Program-made: the position numbers and the translations under genes
Part shown: positions 47,801-59,800 of the stretch, piece after piece
Layout: the number at the start of each line of letters is the position of its first letter
Numbering within the stretch: position 1 is the first letter of the stretch
NCBI RefSeq assembly: GCF_963676685.1
Contig: NC_092344.1
Location: forward strand, 93,340,749 to 93,404,748
Source of the DNA: Mytilus edulis
Lineage: Eukaryota; Mollusca; Bivalvia; Mytilida; Mytilidae
Length of the DNA: 64,000 nucleotides
Direction: 5' to 3'
Notes under the pieces: generated by a model
What the model was told of the DNA's origin: nothing
The model's input: only the letters and a program-made list of their open reading frames with translations
The model's database searches: none

Positions 47801-50800
47801 ACTGTATTAAAAAATTGCTGTCTTCCTCAAGAGCAGAAATTACATCTTGTAAGGAATTTCCACACTTTGACAAAGTATTGTCATCAGCATAATTATATAA
47901 AGAACAATTTTTTACAGAAAAGAACAAATCATTAATAAAAATATTAAATAGGATGGGTCCAAGGATAGAACCTTGTGGTACCCAGGGTTGGCAAAGTATT
48001 ACCCACCCGGGAATTCCCGGGCGGGAAAACCCGGGTTTTCCCAGGCTGGGCAATACTCCCAGAAATGGGTAATAGTGGGCATTACTGGGCAATATGATTT
48101 TTTAAGCTTTTAACACAAAATAGTAAAGACTTGTTATAGTTTCATTGTATAACAGCTAAATATATATACTTTTTATACAGATAACCATTGACCATGTTGA
48201 CAGTCATTTCTAGAAAATTCAATTTCATTCTCTTCTCTATTAATTTTATATGTAGGCAGAATACAAGATTTTCACATTTAAAGATACCTTTTAATTACCA
48301 AGTATTGTTTCAATAATCCAAACTTTGAAAAATGCATTTTTTTGCAGTGTTTAAGTGAATTTTTAATTTTAATTGTTATACATTCATATTGCTAAATAAA
48401 CACCCTACAGGGTCATGCCATTAACACTTATTAAATTGAAAGGACTGATTATTGTTACATAAACAAATCTGTGTTCTAATCTGAATAATTACTTATTAAT
48501 TAGTGACAGTACATATACATTATTTAAATGTGATGTTTCTTTAATACCGGCGTTTTGCATTTGCGCCGATCTGCATTTCATTTGCGCCGATTTTTTCTTT
48601 CATTTGCGCCGATTTCTTTTTTTCATTTGCGCCGATATTTTTTCCAGGTAAATAACAGATGAAATGATATAAGAAGATGTGGTATGAGTGCCAATGAGAA
48701 AACTCTCCATCCCAGTAATGTTATTTTCATTTATCATTAAAGACCTCTTCCGTTAGCCAGTTGTACACATGTTATGAATTGTCAATCATAACATGTATAT
48801 AACTGTTGTCTCCTGCTTAAAATCAAGAAGTAAAAACCTAAGATAAAAGCACTTTGTTTATACTAAAATGACGAATTAAAAATATATGTACAGCATTCAA
48901 ATCCATAAAAACGGAATACATTCAAATCATAAATCTGTTCTTGCCGGGTATGTATAAGCAACACATCTACTTTTAAATTATTCCTTTCTTATGATTTCGT
49001 CTCTTCTATATTTGGCGTAATTGTCATCGATTTCATTTAGGGAAAGGAATGGTAACCCGAAACATTGGGATAGCCATTTACCAATTGCAATGTCACTTGA
49101 TTTGTCTTTACACTCTGTGCTCAGCCAATGTAAAAGTATGAACTTACCAGGAACTTACCTGTAAATCCAATTAGGAAAAATATAAAATCGGCGCAAATGA
49201 AAAAATGAAATCGGCGCAAATATAAGAAGGAACATTTTCAAAATCGGCGCAAATGTCATACGCCCTTTAATACATGTAAATGTTAATTCTTAATAGGAGC
49301 TATATTCATGATATTCATTTGAAAAAAAATATGTATTTGCTTTCTATTTACAGTTTGCCAATCTAGACAAATGCCAAACAAACAAAATAGGGTATAAATA
49401 TCTTATTAAATGTACTGTATTTGTGTTTATCACTGAATCCTCTTTAAAATTCAGACAAATATTTTATATTGCCCAGTATTACCCACTAAAACCCAGTAAA
49501 ACCCGGGTTTTCCCAGTATTTCCCACTGGGCTGGGCAATACTCATAAAACCCGGGTTTTTGCCAACCCTGGTGGTACCCCTTTAAATATGTCAAGCATAC
49601 CACTTAAATTTTGGTTTACTTTCACACACTGTTTTCTTTTTGTTAAATAACTATATAACATATCAAGTGAGGATTTGGATAGACCATAAGCTTTTAGTTT
49701 CAGTAGCAGTAAGTCATGGGGGAGACAGTCAAATGCTTTTGACAAGTCCATAAGGATAGCTGCAAGGTATTTATTTTGATCTAAGGCTAATTTCCAATCT
49801 TCAATTACTCTTAATAAAGTTGACTGACATCCAAAACCAGATCTAAAAGCTGCCAAAAAAGGACTGAAGATTTTATCAAAGTACTTCATAGTACCTATGC
49901 TAAAATCAAATCTTCAACAGTATTCCAGCTTAAAAATATTTTCACCAATAATGTCATTAGTGACATCATAAAAACGATCAGTGGTTGATCCAGAACTTTT
50001 CATAAAGGGGTAGGAGGGGAGCAATGAATGACTTAAAAAGGGGGGGGGGGGGTGCGCTCCAGTCATGCTTCAGTGAAATGTATATGACAGTTTTCTGCAA
50101 AATTAACAGTTCTACGGCCCTTTGTCCACATATATTTATGTAGAAATATACTGTATTATATGAATTAATCAAGATTTTTCTTAATATCACAAAAATGACG
50201 AATTCGCAATAATAAAGGCATACAATAATTTCTGAATATACAGTATACTATTCTCTTTATTTTTCAACAAAAATTTCAATGGGTGACTTACCATGCGGGA
50301 GGGCGCAACATAAACTATCATGAAATAAGATTGAACAATTTTACCATGAATAAAAATGAAATGTTTTCCTATTTGGTCCAGGAACATATATATTTATGAG
50401 GCTTGACACTACCTAATGGTACCTGATTTCATTGTCAGGTCATATAGCTAATAAAGACATCATACGAATTCGATGTGTTCAAAATGTACTCACTATATAT
50501 ATATATACTATATTATTTTGATTATTTCTAATGATATCAATAAAATGTCATTTAAACTAAATTTTAAAGAGATGCCTAGTGTATCTAAGTTGTAATCTGT
50601 CGCTTCAAATTTATTAAAATCCCATTCATTTAATCACAGAATGGTTCAGAATTCAAACGGGGTAATAAAAAAATGGTGTCAATTACATTACCAAATTCAC
50701 AAACCATTATAAAACACTTTAAATTTAAAAAAAAAAACACTTACTTTGGTCATTTCATATGACAAAACATATCTATTTTATGATAAAACTTGTATTTATT

Positions 50801-53800
50801 TAGGATTAAAATTATGTGGTTAATTAACTGAAGCAGTTCTGATTGCTTTTTGGTCAGACACTACGAAAATCCATAAAAAGACATTAGCCCAAGATGAGGA
50901 CAGTATTTTGTTCCTCCCTGACTGGGATTTGAACTTGATATATCGTGGCACTTAATTGCCTTGCAACAAAGCCTGACCCTCTAGACAACTCCACCACTAG
51001 GCCATATATATATATATATATATTTATTGCCTGATTTTCATTTGCTTTTTAACTTCATTGTTTCAAATCTCTACAATACAGAGACCGGCGTAAAATTGCA
51101 ACTTGTGACAAATTGTTATGTTCATGTACTGTTTCATAATTATTAAAACAATGTTTTCTTTTTTCAGCTTCTCCTAGTGCTTCAGGTGAGAACAGTTTAG
51201 TGTCAAGAGGTAAAATTGATAGAAAAAGATATAAAAAAGGTGTTGGTTTGTCTCCTCATATATTGAAAGTTAATTAATAACACAAGATTAAAGTTTTTTT
51301 ACTGGTTTTCATATTTTTTTCTGTTGTTTAAACAGGAAAATGTTGACTCTGATCCATCATAAAAGCATGTATCCCAGTTCTTAATAGTGGCATTGGCTAC
51401 CAGATATAAAAGGAATTAAAGCATGATTTTGTTTTGTTCAATCAATAATGAAAGTGATATATTGAAATACTTATTTTCTTGTAGCAACGAATTTGGTGTC
51501 AATTTTTTCAAAATAAGATGAGAAATATGGCTGAAGAATTATTTACTTGCATTGTATCTAAATTCATGTGACCTTTACTCTAACCCCATAGCTGGAGTTG
51601 GGTTACACATGATTTCAGCTATTAATTTAGGAAAAGAAGGTCAACACTGAAAGTGAAACGAAGGATGATCCATTTGGTTAACTGAACTGGTTTAATCCAC
51701 TAAAAAACACTCTTTGAAGTAAAACAGACATAGAAAAAAAATCTAAATTCATGTGGTCACTTTTCTTTTTACAGTTATATTTATGTTTATATCTGGTTAT
51801 ATGAGTGTCAGCAGTCTTTGGAGGACATCTTCGTGGTAAATTAGGAGATGATTAAAATACACATGAAATGTTGATACATTTTATCTAGTCCATGCATTCT
51901 TAATTGTTTATTTTAGAATTTTGTTTTCATACATTCATACTCCGGGTGCGGGAATTTCTCGCTACATTGAAGACCTGTTGGTGACCCTCTGCTGTTGTTT
52001 TTTATTTGGTCGGGTTGTTGTCTCTTTGACACATTCCCCATTTCCATTCTCAATTTTATGTATACATGTTATAAATCAAATTGAGAATTTGAGTCAAATC
52101 GGTGAAGATAAATTTGACAGCTTATGCCCCTTAAAGGACCAGCAGAAAAGCACACCATTCCTGACCATATGCAGCTCCAATCTTGACCCAGAGAGTCATT
52201 TGAATGTCCAAAGTCTAACCTAAGCCAAAAAACTCTTTTTTTCACTATGGGTCTTATAAATATTTACCAGCTGAGAACGCTTTCACAGTATGCCAACATT
52301 CTACCAAATAAGCCAAGGGAATAATCTACTAGATCAGCTAATGAAATGTGTTTATAGAATCATTAATTCAGACGAAGCACACTAGCCAGAGACCACAACT
52401 ATTACTCTATGATTTTATAGTTCCCTTAATTTGGCTATTTTTCTTCCAGTCATATTTTTTTCACTGTTTCTTACTTTGAGACTTTACCATGTTTACAACA
52501 TATGTAGATTATAATAAGAAAAAGTAAAGTGTAAATGTCTTTGCAAAAATAAAAATTGTGTTGGGCTATTTTTTTTTTTAACTGATGAATGCTTTTTTTT
52601 TGTGATTTAATTTGGGTTTAATAGCTTTGAACATGCACAAATTTTTCATGAAGAATTTCCAAACTTTATACAAAATGTGCCTTGGTCAAAGTTTTTATGG
52701 CACAATAAAATAAAAAAAAAGCATTGAATTCATTTAGTTACATTTTTATGCAACATCCATGACATTATTACAAATAGCATGTGCAGCACAGTCATAAATG
52801 TTGCACTTTATATTTCTGAAATGCCTCAGCAAAATCAAAATTACAAAATTCTTTGAAACTTATATCTATGTAGTGTAATTAAAAAGATATAATAGTAATT
52901 GATACTTGTAGTCACAGACTTCTTATTTGTTGTTTGGATAGAATTGAAAGATTACAGAAGATTGTTGTCATCAAATATATAATTTAATTAAAATTTTTGC
53001 ATCAGAAAAAATAAACTTCAAAGAAAAACATTACAGGAAAAAATTCTTATCAACACAGAATACATTGTTTCAATTAAATAATAAAATTAAACATACTTTT
53101 TATGCAGGAAGTTACATTTTCAATACATTGGCACTATTAGTTATTTCTTTATGATATGATACAACAAAAACGCCAAAAAGTGGATTCGGTTTGACCACAG
53201 TTGACTTTTAAAAAGTTAATAAAGCTTTATCACACCTTTAATCTGTATGACGTCACGTCATCTATTGCAGTCACTGTTGCAAAGGCTTTATCAAAACCCT
53301 AATTTGTATGATGTCATGTCAGACCTTCTTATCTGTATGACGTCATGTCATATAAAAAAAACCATCTACTTCAGGTATATGTACATGTATATAATAAAGT
53401 GTATATGATATGGATTTTTCAATATCACACACCGTATCAACCCTCAACTCGTGTCTCGGGTTGATACGGATGTGATATTGAAAACGCCATATGAAATTCT
53501 CTATATATGCACCTGGAATTTGATTTATCTCCATTGTTGATTTTAATAAACATTTTATTTTTAGATGCATATTTTACTGAACAGAATTCCTACAGTTACA
53601 CCTATACATCAACAGTGGAAAGCTCTTTTGTAGGAACGACTCCCTCCAAATCTGGATTTCAGTATACTTGTTCAGTGATAATTAGAGTTTATACGGGTTT
53701 TAAATCAGAATTAAAGGTAGTAGTATTTCGATTTTTATGTTTGTATACAGTAAAAAAAACACACTTTAAACTGCATTTGAATATAGAAAAAGTTAATATA

Positions 53801-56800
53801 TTTGTAGCATTTATACTTGTAGAGGTTACAATGAATTAAAGTTGTTTGAAATTGGTCTTTGAATGATTTTAATGAATGTAAAAAGCAATATATGTATATC
53901 TTTTTTGTTTACTTTAAATAGCTATATAGTTCTTTTTGTGGAAAACCAGTGCATTTTGTACATAGAATTTTTCTCAAAATAGTATGTTTATATGAACATT
54001 TCTATTAAGATATATATTTATCATAAATTGAGTTACTATTATACTTGTGTCTTAAATACAAACAGATTTTATAGTCTTCTTGAAGCCAACGTTGAATTAA
54101 TTTGTTCTTAGGTTGAAAACTGTAATGTACACAAGAGAGTTGACAGTGAAACAGAAGAATATACAGAAGTTCTATCAAATCAACTTTCAGCAGATGTTAG
54201 CAGGTATGCATAGGAAATAGTCCAGTAATTCTGATATTTGTTATTTATCTTATCTTATCTGATTCATTTTTAGCTCACCTGGCCTAAAAGGTCAAGTGAG
54301 CTTTTCTCATCACTTGGCGTCCGTCATCCGTCGTCGTTGTCTGTCTTCCATCATACGTTGACGTTAACTTTTACAAAAATCTTCTCCTCTGAAACTACTG
54401 GGCCAAATTTAATCAAACTTAGCCACAATCATCATTTGGGTATCTAGTTCAAAAAATGTTTCCGGTGTCTCGGCCAACCAACCAAGAGTCCACCATGGCT
54501 AAAAATAGAACATAGGACTAAAATGTAGATTTTGGCTTATAACTCTGAAACCAAAGCATTTAGAGCAAATCTGATATGTGGTTAAATTGTTTATCAAGTC
54601 AAGATCTATCTGCCCAGAAATTTTCAGACAAATCAGACAACAGGTTGTTGGGTTACTGCTCCTCAACTGGCAATTTTAAAGAAATTTTGCCGTTATTTAT
54701 TATAGATAGAGATAAACTGTAAACAGCAATAATGTTCAGCAAAGCAAGATCTACAAATAAGTCAACATGACCAAAATGGTCAGTTGACCCCTTAAGGAGT
54801 TATTGTCCTTTACAGTCAATTTCTAACTAATTTTCATAAATTTTGCAAGTTTTTGTAAATTTTAACAAAATATTTTCCTCTGTAACTAATGGGCCAAGTT
54901 CATTATAGATAGAGCTAATTGTAAGTAGCAAAAAAGATCAGTAAAGTGATATCTACAAACACAATACCATTACTAAAACACAATTTTGTCATTAATCCAG
55001 CTATGTCCTTTGTTTAATATGTACATAGACCAAGGTGAGCGACACAGGCTCTTAACCCTTTCCTCCATAATGACGCTTTTTGACGCCACCCCCCTTTACT
55101 CCATAATGACGCCTTTTGACACCTGTGTAGTGCCTCAGTTAAAACGTCTTGCCGAAGACATATGAGAATCAGACTTAATAAAAGTTGTATCTAATATAAA
55201 CAGGTTATTCATTAGAATATCTGACTGGAATTTCATTGATGAAATATTTGTTTTAACAATGCATTTTAATACTTTAAACCTGATGATTTTTTTTTATTGA
55301 AAAATCCTATGCAAATCAAGTATGTTAAAAAATAATTTCCATGGAGTAAAGGGTTAAGAGCCTCGAGTTCAGTACCTGTTTTTACTATCTAGCTGCTATA
55401 TATATATATATATGAATAGAAATACTGAAAAAAACATAAGTATTTCAGTATCGAAATCAAAATTAATAGGCAATACTCAGTATAGTGTATTGGAAACAAC
55501 ACTATGGCATACAAAAAAGGAAAAAGGGAAAAAGACAGTCATGACCTATAATATTTTTTTGCTATTCTGTTTAGGTCCTTTGGTTTGAAGTTTTTAGATG
55601 TTTTCCCCTATTCTTTGTCTAGTGCATTCTTGATAAAGGTTATTTCAGAAACATTTGTATTATACATTTATTTTAGAATAAAGAACCTGAAGCACGCAAT
55701 TTCACTCACAACCATAGCAAATGTTATTTTTATAGAATTTTATTTTCAGATATCCTCTTCATTTTACTTTCACTAACAACCAGATTGATGCTAGTAGTAT
55801 ACAGGTACACAAAGATGAACCAGTTTATACTGCCAATATCAAACGTGGAATTCTGTCAGCTCTACAGCTGGAGGTTCTTGGCCCTAATGAAAAACAGAAA
55901 ACTCTATCCCAGGTGAGATTTGAAAAAAATTACATCAAAGAATAGACACAGGCTGTGTTTGAATTTTTAAAAATTAAAATAAGTTCATTATGAGTAAAAT
56001 AGAGTCATATGGCCTTGACCTTTGATTTGTTTGAAAATGACAGATATGTTCCTTTGAAATTTAATACATGTATTGGCTTTTGAAATCATGAAACTACAAT
56101 CCTTTTCATCTTATTTTTCAATGATTGTATGAAAACCTTAATACTTTCCAGGTTGATATATTTGGTCCATGTAGCATTCACTACAGCGTGCATGACCACA
56201 TCCCTGGTAGTATATTTACCTACAAAGATTTGACAATGTGTGACATGCCACAGATATACACATTACAGATGAGATTCTTCTCAGTCATTAAGAAGATCCA
56301 CGGTGGGTACAGACAAAGACAAACATCAGAAGTAAGGCCAGTGTTTTGTATAATAGTGTAAATTGACAATAGTCTTTTTGCCAAATACTTATTCTGTTAT
56401 TACATACTTTTAAAACAAATTACTTCCCTTTGTCAATCGTAGACTGGTTCTATATCAGACAAAAGTGGGTATTTGACCACACAAGGCATGATAAGTGGAA
56501 AAGTTATTCATCAGTGTTTTAACATTATATCTTATTGAAAAATAACAATGGAATCAAAATTATTAGGCTTATCAACAAATTAAATGTAGTTAAAGGGTTT
56601 TGCAAAACTTGGTAATACATTCTAGATCTGCATTGTCAATGAAAACTGATGTCCCACCTAAGGGAAACAACTCATACACATAATTACCTGATACCATATG
56701 TGCTATATCTTCAGCACATCTTTTGAAGTTTAGGGTACCACATGAACAGCCTTTTTGGATAAAATTAAAGGTTTTTGGCACTTAAAGTTAAGTTAGATTG

Positions 56801-59800
56801 ATATGCTTAAAATGTATCAATTTGAGTTTGAAAAAAAATATATATTGTGGTATGGATGTGAAAACAAAACATAAAAAAATATTTTCAATTTTCAGCCTAT
56901 TTATCCATTCAGATCAACTGTTAATTGTGAATACAAGATCTCAGATACTTTAATCAGTTCTATAGATTGTCTGCAACGACAATCCTTTAGGCCATCAGCT
57001 AACAATGGCAGTATATATGCTACAGCAATTACAGATGTGCGGTAAGTATACTTGTATTATATTCTGAATCTAACAATCAAGGTTGATAAACTTCTCAAAA
57101 ACTATATATTATATATTGTATTCTGTCCAAGTTGAATTTGTTGTATTGTGTCTGGCTGTGATTCTTTAAATCCTTTCTACAGGATGTCTTGTAATCATAT
57201 AATAAGTTAGATATGTTAATTGATTCCTGGGGCACATTATGATATGCCAGCATCAACCAAACATTAATTAGTTACTGTCCCCAAGAATGATATCTTAATG
57301 TTGCACACATTATCTGTGCTTCATATAATGTTGCACACTTCAATAACTTTAAATATGACATTTATAGTTTTCTTTGATAGCCAGAAGTTCCAGTTTAGAA
57401 GTGCCACTCCCTTGACTTCAGTTGATGAGATAGAATCGTCAGCAGATATGAAGACAGTTGATTTTCTGTTTGAATTCTCCAAAGAAGAGGAGGTTTCAGT
57501 TTCACAGGAAATAGTCCAAAACCAGCTGGATGCTTTGGTTAAATCCTTCAGGGAGCTTGACCTGCAGGCATGGCCCGAACTTTACCAAGACTTTGTCTGG
57601 TTTATGAAGCATTCTACAGAAGAGAATCTTCAACTTATTATTAATGATGTACTGGATTGTCATGGAAACAAAGATGGAACTTGTGACCTTGAAAAAAAGG
57701 TAAGCAAGAGAAAAATAAGTGGTAATTTGTATTCAGTGGTGTGGCCACGAGTTAGTTATTGCTATTATTTGGTAACTAAGAAGTAGTACAGTGATATGAG
57801 TGTTCTTTTAAATTTCCTCAGTATTATTTTTTATAGGTTTTAGTTTATCAACTAGAGGATCCTGGTGTCCTCTATATTAAACTTGGTTTATGTATATCTT
57901 GTCATAGCATTCATTGTGTATTTGTTTTTCCATACGAAAAAAATAGCTACCAAAGAAATTTGACAGCATTCATAACTTGTGATGAAGTTTAGTCATAGTT
58001 GAGTTATATTTGTTCATGTTCCATTAATAGTAAGCATTATATTGTATTTTTTCTGTAGATGTTAGAAGAGGAATATTTTGTGGATGGTTTGTTATCCTGT
58101 GCTACACAAGCCTGTATTACTGTGTTTACAAGATGTATAAAGGAAGACCATGTCACATGGTTTACCAGTAGATATTTCCTATATGATTTAGCTATAAATC
58201 ATGAACCAACTGAACAGTCTTGTCAACTGGTTCTGGTAGGTACATAGTGCCTATGTGACATATATACTATAAACAAACTAATTTTTTAAAGTGATTTATT
58301 TTCACGTCTTTCATGAGTAGAAAAATAACTTGAATATAAATCATCCTAATCCTTTCCTCCATTGACATTTTTTTTTTGCATACTTGATTCGCATAGGATT
58401 TTTCAATAAAATGCTAAAAATATGCTTTAAATTTTAAATAAATTGCGAAAAACAAATATTTCATCAAATAAATTCAAGTCAGATATTCTTATGAATATCC
58501 TTTTCATATTGGATACAAATTTTATTAAGTCTGAAGCAGACACTTTGTAGTCAAAGTGTTTCAACTGAGGTACTACACAGGTGTCAAAAGGCGTCATTAT
58601 GGAGTAAAGGGGGTGGCGTCACTATGGAGGAAAGGGTTAAGGATGTACTTAGGTGAGGTAAGATAAAAACTATAAAATCAAGAATTTAAAATTGATAGTA
58701 TAAGCTGGTAAAGCATTTGTTAAGGATAAAAATAAGATAAAAATATTGATAGGTCTGGACCTCTTTTTCGAGATATTTGAGATTTAAAATATGGCGGGAA
58801 AAGGCTGACTCAGACTTTTACCTTATATTTGCATTGGTATTATTTGGGTCTTAAAACAAAGGAAAGAAAATCAAGAATCTTCTAAAATTTTGGTAAATGA
58901 GGTTTCATTAGCTATTTAGTCTTATATGAAAAAATAAATGGGTGTTATGGGGCAAAATATTTTACGTTGTGATGTATGGAAAAACACCAAGGAGTCCGAA
59001 CATTGACACAAATTCCAAAACCTCACCTAAGTACATCCTTAAATATGTTAAACTTTGTTCTTTCCTCATTTAATGACATCAAGCAAATTAGAAAATCGCA
59101 AATTTAAACTGCTGCGAAATGGTTTTAGTAAGGGCTATACTTGAAATAAAGTATCTGCCAAAATAAGTTGGTTTACAGGGTAAAGCAAGATTTAGTTGTG
59201 AAATGAAATCAGATTTTACCTCTGAAAAATGATGAGATATTAATTTGATAGACCAGGTTCACCTTTGATCTACACATGGCTAATCAAATGCCATAATTCA
59301 AATCATTGTGAAAACCAAGGACGTATAACTAACAAGGATTCGCCTCTAGTGGTATCTCGTTAAAATATCACATATTGTGAGACTTGTATTTACTCACTCC
59401 TACAATATACTTCCTTGTGAAAACTTAAATTATCTTGCAAATTGTATCCCTTATGTTGACAAAATACTTTAACTATGTCTTGAAGTTTTTAATTATTAAC
59501 TACCATCATTAACACTGTCACAAGTATTTGGTTTTATTGAATTGTTTCTTATTCATTTCAGGATATTTGTAAAAAGACAAACAGTACCAGCTGTTGGCTC
59601 CCACTCAGTGTTATGGTTAATAAACTGTATACAACAACAAATAATCAAGATTTAAAACAGGTAACAAAACATCTTCTAAAAATATTTTATGACATTTGAA
59701 AACTGAAAATGTCTTTATATTTTATGACATATGAAAACTGAAAATGTCTTTAGACATTTCAAAAGATTTGTGATTTAGGCCTTTTATAGCTGATAATTCA

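Larger units (their letters stand above)
46617..49978 (-). mobile_element. 5'-truncated LINE (non-LTR retrotransposon), interrupted
   Basis: On the minus strand the element carries a reverse-transcriptase domain and ends in a (TTAC)n tail at 46617-46637, the 3' tail typical of some LINEs. Coding remnants are at 49571-49889 and 47031-47982, split by a DNA transposon at 47983-49570. The 5' side stops near 49978, where a hAT-like MITE fragment abuts. No endonuclease or ORF1 is present. It lies antisense in intron 1 of the lipid transfer protein gene. Confidence 0.8.

Noticed and set aside
47031..49889. Active reverse transcriptase gene
   Set aside because: The RT domain is split by a 1.6-kb transposon, the upstream frame has a stop, and no endonuclease region is present.
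57298..57380. Upstream extension of the exon 8 frame to an ATG at 57298
   Set aside because: The frame is open by chance through intron sequence. The acceptor at 57379-57380 matches the phase of exon 7, so the coding exon begins at 57381.
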